Assembly: GCA_963814905.1 (NCBI GenBank) | Contig: CAWFEM010000010.1 | Span: 1 to 64,000, forward strand | Direction: 5' to 3' | Origin: DASWJZ01 sp963814905 | Lineage (GTDB): Bacteria; Pseudomonadota; Alphaproteobacteria; Rhizobiales; Afifellaceae | Length of the DNA stretch: 64,000 nt | Shown here: piece by piece, positions 8,144 to 16,853 of the stretch | How positions within the stretch are numbered: the first letter of the stretch is position 1 | Layout: each line of letters starts with the position of its first letter | The notes under the pieces: model-generated | What the model was told of the DNA's origin: nothing | Database searches by the model: none | Seen by the model: only the letters and a program-made list of their open reading frames with translations | Made by a program: the position numbers and the translations under genes

Positions 8144-9154
8144 TCAGCGGTAGCCGGCGCTCGCGTCGACCTTGCCGCGGAAGACCCAGTACGAATAGGC
8201 GGTATAGGCAAGGATGATCGGCACAAGCACAATCGTCCCCACGAGCAGGAAGAACAGACTCTTTTCCGGCGCGGCCGCCTGCCAGACTGTGATCGCCCGC
8301 GGCACGACATAGGGATAGACGCTGATCGCGATGCCGAAATAGGCGATCAGGAAAAGCAGGATCGTCATGACGAAAGGCATGACCGGGCGCCCCGCCGCGA
8401 GGCTGCGCAGGAGCCCGAGCGCGACGATCAGGACAAGCAGCGGCACCGGCGAGAGAAGCGCGAAGTTCGGCCACGAGAACCAGCGTGCCGCGATGGCGGG
8501 ATCGAGGAAGGGCGTCCACACGCTGACGATGAGGATCGCGGCGAAGACCGCGATGCCGAGCGGCAGCGCTTTCGTGAACATGCGCTCCTGCAGGACGCCC
8601 TCAGTCTTGATGATAAGATAACAGGCGCCGAGAAGCGCGTAGCCGAACGAAAGCGCCACGCCGGTGAAGACGCTGAACGGCGTCAGCCAGTCGAACCACC
8701 CGCCGGCATAGTGGCGGCCGGCGACCTCGATGCCCTGCACGAAGGTGCCGAGGGCGATGCCCTGCGCGAAGGTGGCGACGTAGGAGCCAAGCACGAAGCC
8801 CCAGGTCCAGCGTCGGCGATGGCGTGCGTCGCGATGCCGGAACTCGAACGCCACGCCGCGGAAGATCAGCGCCAGCAGCATGGCGATGATCGGCGCATAA
8901 AGCGCCGGCAGCAGCACCGAATAAGCCAGCGGGAACGCCGCCATCAGCCCGCCGCCGCCAAGCACAAGCCAGGTCTCGTTTCCGTCCCAGACCGGCGCGA
9001 TGGCGGCGATCATCGTCTCCTCTTCCTCGTCGCTTGCGGCAAAGGGTGCGAGCATGCCGATGCCGAGGTCGAAACCGTCGAGCACCACGTAGGCATAGAT
9101 CGCGAAAGCGAGGATGCCGCTCCAGATCACGACGAGGTCGCTCAGCGCGCTCAT
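8144..9154 (-). CDS. cydB: Cytochrome bd-type ubiquinol oxidase subunit II (CioB type)
   Basis: The 336-residue, roughly eight-helix membrane protein has the subunit II opening (YAYVVLDGFDLGIGMLAPFA) and the conserved WDGNETWLVLGGGGLMAAFP. With subunit I it oxidises ubiquinol and reduces oxygen to water without pumping protons. Length (about 335) and the short-loop partner fit the cyanide-insensitive CIO subgroup. Its start overlaps the cydA stop by ATGA. No CydX or DUF2474 small subunit is visible in the 240 bases downstream. Confidence 0.92.
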   Translation of the reverse strand: MSALSDLVVIWSGILAFAIYAYVVLDGFDLGIGMLAPFAASDEEEETMIAAIAPVWDGNETWLVLGGGGLMAAFPLAYSVLLPALYAPIIAMLLALIFRGVAFEFRHRDARHRRRWTWGFVLGSYVATFAQGIALGTFVQGIEVAGRHYAGGWFDWLTPFSVFTGVALSFGYALLGACYLIIKTEGVLQERMFTKALPLGIAVFAAILIVSVWTPFLDPAIAARWFSWPNFALLSPVPLLVLIVALGLLRSLAAGRPVMPFVMTILLFLIAYFGIAISVYPYVVPRAITVWQAAAPEKSLFFLLVGTIVLVPIILAYTAYSYWVFRGKVDASAGYR

Positions 9155-10638
9155 GTCGCCGAGCCCCCTTCGGCAAGCGGACCCGACCCGGTTTCGGGCC
9201 CCGGCTTCGGCGCTTCAGGAGTTGCCGCATCGGTGCTCGCACCCGCGCCGGCAAGCGCTTGCGCCGCTGCGGTGTTGGCTATGTGCGTTGGGCCCGCGCC
9301 TTGCGGCGGCTCCGGAACTTCCTCCGGCACCGCCGCCACGAGGCGGATCAGGTAATAAATGCCCGTGCCGAAGACGATGAGATAGACGAGCACGAAGGCT
9401 ATTAGCGATCCGGCGACGCCGGGCGTGCCGATCGGGGAAGCGGATTCCGACGTCCTGAGCAGTCCATAGACCGTATAGGGCTGGCGGCCGGTCTCGGTGA
9501 CGAACCAGCCGGCAAGGATCGCTATGATGCCGGACGGCCCCATGAGAAGTACAAAGCGCGCGAAGAGCGGCGCGTCGTAAAGCCTCTTCCTGTAACGGAG
9601 CCAGAGGCTGAGAAGCCCGGTCATGATCATCAGAAGGCCAAGCCCGACCATCACCCGGAAGCTCCAGAACACGATCGGAACGCGCGGCCAATCCTCACGC
9701 GGCCAGCTTTTCAGGCCCTTTATCGTGCCGTCCAGCTTGTGCGTCAGGATGAGGCTGCCGAGCTTGGGCACCTCCAGCGCGTAGCGCGTCTCGCCCGCCT
9801 GCATGTCGGGCAGACCGAAGAGGATGAGCGGCGCGCCGGTCTGCTCGGCCTCGAAATGTCCCTCCATGGCGGCGACCTTGGCGGGCTGATGCGCAAGCGT
9901 GTTCAGGCCGTGCTGGTCGCCGGCGATCAATTGCAGCGGCGCGACGATGGCGATCACCCACAGCGCCATGGAAAACATGGTCCTGACCGTCGCGTTGCGC
10001 CGGCCCTTGATGAGGTGATAGGCGCCCGTCGCACCGACTAAGAAGGCCGTCGCCAGATAGGCGGCGAAGACCATGTGCACGAGACGGTAGGGGAAGGACG
10101 GGTTGAAGATGACCGCCAGCCAGTCCGTCGGCACGAACTGGCCCTCGGCGTTGACCCCATAGCCTGCCGGCGTCTGCATCCAGCTGTTCGCCGCGAGGAT
10201 CCAGAAGGCGGAGAGGAGCGCGCCCACCGCGACGCAAACCGTCGCGGCGAAGTGCACGTTCTTCAAGACGCGCTTGACCCCGAGCAGCATGATGCCGAGG
10301 AACCCGGCTTCCAGGAAGAAGGCGGTCAGCACCTCGTAGCCCATGAGCGGGCCGATCACCGGCCCGGTCTTGTCGGCGAAGACGCTCCAGTTCGTCCCGA
10401 ACTGGTAGGAGAGCACGATTCCCGACACCACCCCCATGCCGAAGGTCAGCGCGAAAGCTTTCACCCAGGTGCGGAAGAGCGCCATGTAGCGCTCCTCGCC
10501 GGTGATGAGCCAAAGCCCCTCAAGTGCCGCGAGATAGCTTCCAAGACCGATCGAGAGCGCCGGAAAAATGATGTGGAACGAGACCGTGAAGGCAAACTGG
10601 ATGCGCGCGAGCAGAACCGCATCGATGTTTTCGAGCAT
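9151..10638 (-). CDS. cydA: Cytochrome bd-type ubiquinol oxidase subunit I (CioA type)
   Basis: The start at 10638 (MLENIDAVLLARIQFAF) is chosen over an upstream in-frame Met at 10731, because the family begins here and a G-rich ribosome-binding site precedes it. The product is 495 residues. His22 in FTVSFHIIFPAL matches the conserved haem b595/d ligand. The Q loop between GDQHGLNTLAHQPAK and the next helix is short, as in cyanide-insensitive oxidases. The C terminus carries a Pro/Ala-rich tail of about 60 residues with no obvious role. The gene follows marR on the same strand with a 153-base gap and overlaps cydB. Confidence 0.93.
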   Translation of the reverse strand: MLENIDAVLLARIQFAFTVSFHIIFPALSIGLGSYLAALEGLWLITGEERYMALFRTWVKAFALTFGMGVVSGIVLSYQFGTNWSVFADKTGPVIGPLMGYEVLTAFFLEAGFLGIMLLGVKRVLKNVHFAATVCVAVGALLSAFWILAANSWMQTPAGYGVNAEGQFVPTDWLAVIFNPSFPYRLVHMVFAAYLATAFLVGATGAYHLIKGRRNATVRTMFSMALWVIAIVAPLQLIAGDQHGLNTLAHQPAKVAAMEGHFEAEQTGAPLILFGLPDMQAGETRYALEVPKLGSLILTHKLDGTIKGLKSWPREDWPRVPIVFWSFRVMVGLGLLMIMTGLLSLWLRYRKRLYDAPLFARFVLLMGPSGIIAILAGWFVTETGRQPYTVYGLLRTSESASPIGTPGVAGSLIAFVLVYLIVFGTGIYYLIRLVAAVPEEVPEPPQGAGPTHIANTAAAQALAGAGASTDAATPEAPKPGPETGSGPLAEGGSAT

Positions 10639-10791
10639 GCTTCGACCCCCGCCGCGCTCAGTTCCGCCGCCCGTCGCTACATCAAAAGCATGGAGGGCGG
10701 AAAGCCGATCGCCAACCCCGGATCGCGACAAATCGCTCTCAAGGGGATTAGTGCCAGGGGCGCCGGCCCACTACACGGATACTTATCGCCG

Positions 10792-11211
10792 CTAAGAGCC
10801 GTTGCGGGAGAGGTTGCGCGCCATCGCCGAAAGCTGTGGGCGGAGCGTCGCCGGATCGAGGCGTTCCAGCGCCTGTGCCTCCAGCGTGCGCCAGATCGAC
10901 TCGATCTCGGCGATCTTGTCACGCGCGATGTCCGTCAGGCTGACTGCGATCTTGCGGCGATCGCGATCCATCACTTCCGTCTGCAGTAATCCCGCCGCGG
11001 TCAGCCGATTGACCATTTTGGTCACGGTGGGGGGCTGGATGGCGAGCGCCGCCGCCGCCTCGCCCATCGTCATACGCCCGCGTGCGGAAAGCAGATGCAG
11101 AAGCGTATCCTGCCCGGGATAGAGGCCGATCCGCGCCAAAAGCTTTGCCGAACGCGCCCGATAGGCCCGCGCGGCCTGCAGAAGCTCGAATGTTACCCTG
11201 TCATCCATCAA
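10792..11211 (-). CDS. MarR-family transcriptional regulator
   Basis: The 139-residue winged-helix protein has the family core: YPGQDTLLHLLSARGRMTMGEAAAALAIQPPTVTKMVNRLTAAGLL, then the wing DRDRRKIAVSLTD. Such dimers bind palindromic operators and respond to small ligands or oxidants. It sits upstream of cydAB on the same strand and is divergent from glgE (201-base gap). It may regulate the oxidase, the glucan operon or only itself. A second Met one codon on is an equal start candidate. Confidence 0.9.
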   Translation of the reverse strand: MMDDRVTFELLQAARAYRARSAKLLARIGLYPGQDTLLHLLSARGRMTMGEAAAALAIQPPTVTKMVNRLTAAGLLQTEVMDRDRRKIAVSLTDIARDKIAEIESIWRTLEAQALERLDPATLRPQLSAMARNLSRNGS

Positions 11212-11412
11212 ATTGCCCGTCGTGGGAACAACAGTTGGCTAAACATCTTTCTCTCAATGTGGTTCCGACGGTTCGATTGATTTGCGCTGGCTCAAATCGC
11301 GAGCGTTCGTCGTGAACTTCCGTGGCGACGCGGGTTGCCATGACGTGGTGACATGTTGTGGACTGACGGGGCTCGGCGCCCCGGCAAGGCGGCGATCTTA
11401 ACGAGAGGCTTG

Positions 11413-13479
11413 ATGCAGCAGCGAGCGGGCAGATCATCACAGCAAACAGCGCGTCCAAATAATGGACAACGGCTGCAGGGCAAGGCCGAGGCGCCGACGG
11501 TCGACCCGCGCCTGAAGGCTCTCGCGGAGAGCCGGGTCGTCATCGAAGGCGTATCGCCGGAAATTGACGGTGGGCGCTTTCCCGCCAAGGCATCGGTCGG
11601 CGACCACTTCGCGGTGGAGGCCGACATCTTCTCCGACGGCCACGACAAGATCGACGCCGCGCTCCTGATCCGCCACGACGATGAGACCGGCTGGCACGAA
11701 ACGCCCATGACGCTCTTCGACAACGATCGCTGGCGCGGCAGCGCGTTCGTCGATTCCAACGCGCGCTACCGCTACACGCTGATCGCCTGGCGCGATCTTT
11801 TCGCGAGCTGGTGCCACGAGGTGACGAAGAAGCACGCCGCCGGCGTGCCGATCGCCGTGGAACTGGTCGAGGGACGCACGCTGGTCGAGACCGCGCTCAA
11901 GGAGAGCGACCGCGCAAGCGATGCCGACAAGGAAGCTTTCCGCGCGCTCCTCGAAAGGCTTTCCGAAGCGAAGGAGGAGAGCGAGCGCCTGGGCCTGCTT
12001 CTTTCCGGCGCGACCCGCGATCTTATGAAGCGCGGCGGCATCCGCACCAACCTCACGCGCTATTCGCGCGAGCTTGAGCTCACCGTCGACCGCAAGCGCG
12101 CGGCCTTCAGCGCCTGGTACGAGATCTTTCCGCGCTCCATGTCGGACGACCCCGCGCGCCACGGAACCTTCGACGACGTGATCGCCAAGCTGCCTTACGT
12201 CCGCGACCTCGGCTTCGACGTGCTCTATTTCCCGCCCATCCATCCGATCGGGCGCGCGCACCGAAAAGGCAAGAACAACACGCTGACGCCAGCGCCGGAC
12301 GATCCCGGCAGCCCCTACGCCATCGGCTCAGAAGAAGGCGGCCACGACGCCATCCATGCGGAACTCGGCGCATTCGACGATTTCGCCCGGCTGATCGCCG
12401 CGGCAAAGGAGCACGGGCTGGAGATCGCACTCGACTTCGCCATCCAGTGCTCACCCGACCATCCCTGGATCAAGGCGCATCCGGAATGGTTCGACTGGCG
12501 CCCCGACGGCACCATCAAATACGCCGAGAACCCGCCGAAGAAATACGAAGACATCGTCAACGTGCATTTCTACCGCGGCGCCTTCCCGGCGCTCTGGTAC
12601 GCGTTGCGCGATATCGTGCTCTTCTGGTGCGAGAAGGACGTGCGCATCTTCCGCGTCGACAACCCGCACACCAAGCCGATGCCGTTCTGGGAATGGATGA
12701 TCGGCGAGGTGCAGAAGACCTATCCCGACGCCATCTTCCTGGCCGAGGCCTTTACCCGGCCGAAGGTGATGAAGCGGCTCGCCAAGGTCGGATTCACGCA
12801 GTCCTATTCCTACTTCACCTGGCGCAACACGAAAGAGGAGCTCGCCGACTATCTGAGCGAGCTCACCACCGAGGAATGCCGCCACTTCATGCGGCCAAAC
12901 TTCTTCGTGAACACACCCGACATCAATCCCCCCTTCCTGCAAACGAGCGGGCGCGCCGGCTTCCGGGCGCGCGCGGTGCTGGCCGCGACGCTCGCCGGGA
13001 ATTACGGCGTCTACAGCGGCTTTGAGCTTTGCGAGGCGACGCCGATTCCGGGCAGGGAGGAGTATCTGAACTCGGAGAAATACGAGATCAAAGCCTGGGA
13101 CTGGGACCGGCCGGGACATATCCGTCCGGACATCCGGCTGATCAATCGGCTCAGGAACGAGCACCCGGCCTTGCAATCTTTCGCGAACGTCACTTTCTAC
13201 AACGCCTGGAACGACAACATCCTCTATTACGGCAAGGCGGCGCCGGAGGCTGACGACTTCCTGCTTTTCGCGGTGAACCTCGATCCGCACAACGCCCAAG
13301 ACGCGTCTTTCGAGGTGCCGCTTTGGGAGTTCGGCCTCCCGGACGAGGCGTCGATCGAGGGGCGGGACCTCGTCACCGGCGCGAATTTCGTCTGGCACGG
13401 GAAGGTGCAGCACATGCTTCTCGATTCTGAGCGTCCTTACGCGATCTGGCACCTCCTCCCGCACGGAGCGACGCATTGA
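11413..13479 (+). CDS. glgE: Alpha-1,4-glucan:maltose-1-phosphate maltosyltransferase (GlgE)
   Basis: GlgE extends alpha-1,4-glucan using maltose-1-phosphate. The GH13_3 domains are clear: the N-terminal sheet domain (RVVIEGVSPEIDGGRFPAK), then the barrel with YFPPIHPIGRAHRKGKNN. The nucleophile is Asp416 in FRVDNPHTKP and the acid/base Glu445 in LAEAFTRP, 29 residues apart as in characterised GlgE. The start at 11413 has GAGAGG four bases upstream; an in-frame ATG at 11353 is possible but lacks a good site. Length 688 residues is normal. First gene of a five-gene operon; its stop overlaps the treS start by one base. Confidence 0.95.
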   Translation: MQQRAGRSSQQTARPNNGQRLQGKAEAPTVDPRLKALAESRVVIEGVSPEIDGGRFPAKASVGDHFAVEADIFSDGHDKIDAALLIRHDDETGWHETPMTLFDNDRWRGSAFVDSNARYRYTLIAWRDLFASWCHEVTKKHAAGVPIAVELVEGRTLVETALKESDRASDADKEAFRALLERLSEAKEESERLGLLLSGATRDLMKRGGIRTNLTRYSRELELTVDRKRAAFSAWYEIFPRSMSDDPARHGTFDDVIAKLPYVRDLGFDVLYFPPIHPIGRAHRKGKNNTLTPAPDDPGSPYAIGSEEGGHDAIHAELGAFDDFARLIAAAKEHGLEIALDFAIQCSPDHPWIKAHPEWFDWRPDGTIKYAENPPKKYEDIVNVHFYRGAFPALWYALRDIVLFWCEKDVRIFRVDNPHTKPMPFWEWMIGEVQKTYPDAIFLAEAFTRPKVMKRLAKVGFTQSYSYFTWRNTKEELADYLSELTTEECRHFMRPNFFVNTPDINPPFLQTSGRAGFRARAVLAATLAGNYGVYSGFELCEATPIPGREEYLNSEKYEIKAWDWDRPGHIRPDIRLINRLRNEHPALQSFANVTFYNAWNDNILYYGKAAPEADDFLLFAVNLDPHNAQDASFEVPLWEFGLPDEASIEGRDLVTGANFVWHGKVQHMLLDSERPYAIWHLLPHGATH

Positions 13480-16400
13480 TGCAGGAGAAGATCGTAGAGC
13501 GGCCAGCGGGGCCCGAGGCGGAAAAGACCAGGCAGCGTGACGGCGTCATCGATCGCACGACCCGCGACTGGTACAAGGACGCCGTCATCTATCAGCTGCA
13601 CATCAAGGCGTTCCAGGATTCCAACGGCGACGGCGTCGGCGATTTCGCCGGCTTGCGCGATCGCCTCGATTATGTGGCGAGCCTTGGCGTCAACACGATC
13701 TGGGTGCTGCCCTTCTACCCCTCGCCGCAGCGCGACGACGGCTACGACATCTCCGACTACAAGACGATCAATCCGAGCTACGGCGAGATGCGCGATTTCC
13801 GCCGTTTCATCCGTGCGGCGCACCGGCGCGGCATCCGCGTCATCACCGAGCTCGTGATCAACCACACCTCCGACCAGCATCCGTGGTTCCAGCGCGCGCG
13901 GCGCTCCAAGCCGGGCTCCGCGGCGCGCGACTTTTACGTCTGGAGCGACTCCGACCAGCGCTACCAGGGTACGCGCATCATCTTTATCGACACCGAGAAA
14001 TCGAACTGGACCTGGGACCCGGAAGCGCACGCCTTCTTCTGGCATCGCTTCTATTCTCATCAGCCTGATCTGAACTTCGACAACCCGAAGGTGCTCGAGG
14101 AGGTCCTCCGCCTCATGCACTACTGGCTCGACATGGGCGTCGACGGGCTGCGGCTCGACGCGATCCCCTATCTGGTCGAGCGCGAGGGCACCAACAACGA
14201 GAACCTGCCGGAGACGCACGACGTCCTGAAGAAGATCCGCGCCGAGATGGAGGCGCATTATCCCGACCGCCTGCTTCTCGCCGAAGCCAACCAATGGCCT
14301 GAGGACACGCGCCCCTATTTCGGCGAGGGCGACGAATGCCACATGGCGTTCCACTTTCCCCTGATGCCGCGCATGTACATGGCGCTGGCGCAGGAAGACC
14401 GGCACCCGATCACCGACATCATCCGGCAGACGCCGGACATCCCCGAAGCCTGCCAATGGGCGATTTTCCTCAGGAACCATGACGAGCTGACGCTCGAGAT
14501 GGTGACCGCGGAGGAACGCGACTATCTGTGGCGCACCTACGCCAAGGACGCGCGCGCCCGCATCAATCTCGGGATCAGACGGCGGCTCGCCCCGCTCATG
14601 GACAATGACCGGCGCAAGATCGAGCTGATGAACGCGCTTCTCATGTCGATGCCGGGAACGCCGGTGCTCTATTACGGCGATGAGCTCGGCATGGGCGACA
14701 ACTACTTTCTCGGCGACCGCGACGGCGTGAGAACGCCGATGCAATGGTCGGCCGACAGGAACGGCGGCTTCAGCCGCGCCAATCCGCAGGCGCTCTATCT
14801 GCCGCCGGTTCAGGATCCCGTTTACGGGTTCCAGGCGATCAACGTGGAGGCACAGCAGAACGAGACCTCCTCGCTTCTGAACTGGACGCGCCGCATGGTC
14901 GGCGTCAGGAAGCAGCACAAGGCTTTCGGCCGCGGCGCGCTCTCCATCCTCTATCCGCGCAACCGCAAGATCCTCGCTTATGTCCGCCAGTACGAGGACG
15001 AGGACATCTTGTGCGTCGCCAACCTTTCGCGCCAGGCGCAGGCGGTGGAGATCGACCTTTCGGAGTTCCGCGGCACGGTGCCGGTCGAATTGTCCGGCGG
15101 CGCCGCGTTTCCGCCGGTCGGCGACCTGCCCTACATGCTGACGCTCCCGGCCTACGGCTTCTTCTGGTTCCTGCTCGCCAAGGAAGCCGACTCGCCGCTG
15201 TGGCACAACGAGACTCCGGACCCGCTGCCGGAATTCGTCACGCTGACGGCGACCGGCGGCCTCGTCGCACGGGCGCTCCACGGGCACGACCTCATCAATT
15301 TCCAGAAATACGCGCTGCCGGAATTTCTCCTCCATCAGCGCTGGTATTCCGGCAAGGACGCCGCCCTCCGCAGCGCAAGCGTCACCCTGCTTGGGTCGAT
15401 CGAAGGCGAGCCCAACCTGCTTGTGATCGCGACTGCCGAGACCAGCGACGGTCCGCAGCGTTATTTCCTTCCCGTGACCGTTCTTTGGGGCGAGAATAAC
15501 GTGACCTTCGGCGCGCCGAAGCTCTCCTATACGCTCGCCAAGGTCAGGCACGGCCCGGTGCTTGGCGCACTGATCGACGCCTGCCACGACGAGCGCTTCG
15601 CGGCCGATATGCTCGCTGCGATCCGCGCCGGCAGCGAGATGACCGGAGACGGCGGCACCATCCGCTTCGATTCAACCGAGACTTTCCGCAGTCTCGCGCT
15701 TCCCGAGGATATCCACCCGCTCGGCTTCGATCAGAGCAATGTCTCCGTCATCGTCGGCGACGTCGCGGTGCTGAAATTCTACCGCCGCCTGCGCGAGGGC
15801 GAGCAGCCGGAGATCGAAGTGGCGCGCTTCCTGACCGAGGTCGCCGGCTACGCCAACACGCCTCCTTATTACGGCAGCGTCGAATACCGTCCGAACGACG
15901 CACCGCCCATGGGCCTTGCGGCCGTGTTCGGCTTCGTGCGCAACCAGGGCGACGCCTGGAGCGTCGTGCTCGACGCACTGGAAAGGCATCTCGACGAATT
16001 CGCCTTCCTGCCGCACGAGGAGAACCCGGCGCCGGCCGGGGCCGAGCCGCCGCCTCTCTCGCCGGCCTTCTCCGATTTCGTCTATCCGCTGACGATCGGC
16101 GCGACTCTCGGCAAGCGCACCGGCGAGCTTCACGCCGCCTTTGCTTCGCCGACCGACGATCCGGCCTTCGCCGCGGAGCCCATCGCAGCAGCGGACATCG
16201 CGCGCTGGGTCGCGCAGGCGCGCGAGGAGGCGGAACGCGCATTGGCGGCGCTTCGCCGCGCCATGCCGGAGCTTCCGGAGGATACGCGGGCGGATGCGGA
16301 AGCGCTCTTCGCCGCCGAGCCGGCGCTCATCGCCCGGCTTGAAGCGCTGGGCGATCTTTCCGCCGGCGGCCTGAAGACGCGCCTCCACGGCGACTTCCAT

Positions 16401-16853
16401 CTCGGCCAGGTGCTGATCGCCCAGGACGACGTGATGATCGTCGACTTCGAGGGCGAGCCGCAGCGCGACCTCGCCGAACGTCGCGAGAAGGGCTCCGCGC
16501 TGGTCGACGTCGCCGGCATGCTGCGCTCCTTCGACTACGCCGCCTGGGCGGCCTTCGACCGGCTGCGCGCCCGCCATGGCGCGATTGACGGCGACGTGCG
16601 CAATCTCGCCGCCGCCTGGCGCGACCGCGCCACCAAGGACTTCCTCGACGCCTATTGGCAGGCCGCCGAGCCGGCGGGAATCCTTCCGGCGGAACCCGAT
16701 GCCCGCTCAGGTCTTCTCGACTTGTTCAAGATCCGGAAGGCGTCCTACGAGATCGGCTACGAGGCGGCGAACCGTCCGGCCTGGGTGTCGATCCCGGTGA
16801 GGGGGCTCCTCGATCTTCTCGGCGAAAACCCCGACCCCGCAAAGGACGCATGA
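13479..16853 (+). CDS. treS: Trehalose synthase-maltokinase fusion (TreS-Mak)
   Basis: This 1124-residue fusion supplies maltose-1-phosphate to GlgE. The N-terminal GH13 TreS half (about 1-560) interconverts trehalose and maltose: nucleophile Asp227 in GLRLDAIPY, acid Glu in LLAEANQW, and FLRNHDELTLE. The C-terminal half is a maltokinase of aminoglycoside-phosphotransferase fold, with the catalytic HGDFHLGQ (970-977) and metal-binding MIVDFEGEP. It starts at the ATG overlapping the glgE stop (TGATG) and ends in an ATGA overlap with glgB. TreS and Mak are separate in mycobacteria but commonly fused in proteobacteria. Confidence 0.95.
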   Translation: MQEKIVERPAGPEAEKTRQRDGVIDRTTRDWYKDAVIYQLHIKAFQDSNGDGVGDFAGLRDRLDYVASLGVNTIWVLPFYPSPQRDDGYDISDYKTINPSYGEMRDFRRFIRAAHRRGIRVITELVINHTSDQHPWFQRARRSKPGSAARDFYVWSDSDQRYQGTRIIFIDTEKSNWTWDPEAHAFFWHRFYSHQPDLNFDNPKVLEEVLRLMHYWLDMGVDGLRLDAIPYLVEREGTNNENLPETHDVLKKIRAEMEAHYPDRLLLAEANQWPEDTRPYFGEGDECHMAFHFPLMPRMYMALAQEDRHPITDIIRQTPDIPEACQWAIFLRNHDELTLEMVTAEERDYLWRTYAKDARARINLGIRRRLAPLMDNDRRKIELMNALLMSMPGTPVLYYGDELGMGDNYFLGDRDGVRTPMQWSADRNGGFSRANPQALYLPPVQDPVYGFQAINVEAQQNETSSLLNWTRRMVGVRKQHKAFGRGALSILYPRNRKILAYVRQYEDEDILCVANLSRQAQAVEIDLSEFRGTVPVELSGGAAFPPVGDLPYMLTLPAYGFFWFLLAKEADSPLWHNETPDPLPEFVTLTATGGLVARALHGHDLINFQKYALPEFLLHQRWYSGKDAALRSASVTLLGSIEGEPNLLVIATAETSDGPQRYFLPVTVLWGENNVTFGAPKLSYTLAKVRHGPVLGALIDACHDERFAADMLAAIRAGSEMTGDGGTIRFDSTETFRSLALPEDIHPLGFDQSNVSVIVGDVAVLKFYRRLREGEQPEIEVARFLTEVAGYANTPPYYGSVEYRPNDAPPMGLAAVFGFVRNQGDAWSVVLDALERHLDEFAFLPHEENPAPAGAEPPPLSPAFSDFVYPLTIGATLGKRTGELHAAFASPTDDPAFAAEPIAAADIARWVAQAREEAERALAALRRAMPELPEDTRADAEALFAAEPALIARLEALGDLSAGGLKTRLHGDFHLGQVLIAQDDVMIVDFEGEPQRDLAERREKGSALVDVAGMLRSFDYAAWAAFDRLRARHGAIDGDVRNLAAAWRDRATKDFLDAYWQAAEPAGILPAEPDARSGLLDLFKIRKASYEIGYEAANRPAWVSIPVRGLLDLLGENPDPAKDA

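Noticed and set aside
11225..11250. GGAAC in the marR-glgE gap as an EcfG promoter for glgE
   Set aside because: No CGTT at 16 or 17 bases downstream (TCTT/CTTT found).
13437..15587. A 716-residue minus-strand frame opposite treS
   Set aside because: Shadow of the GH13 coding region; no family motifs or ribosome-binding site.
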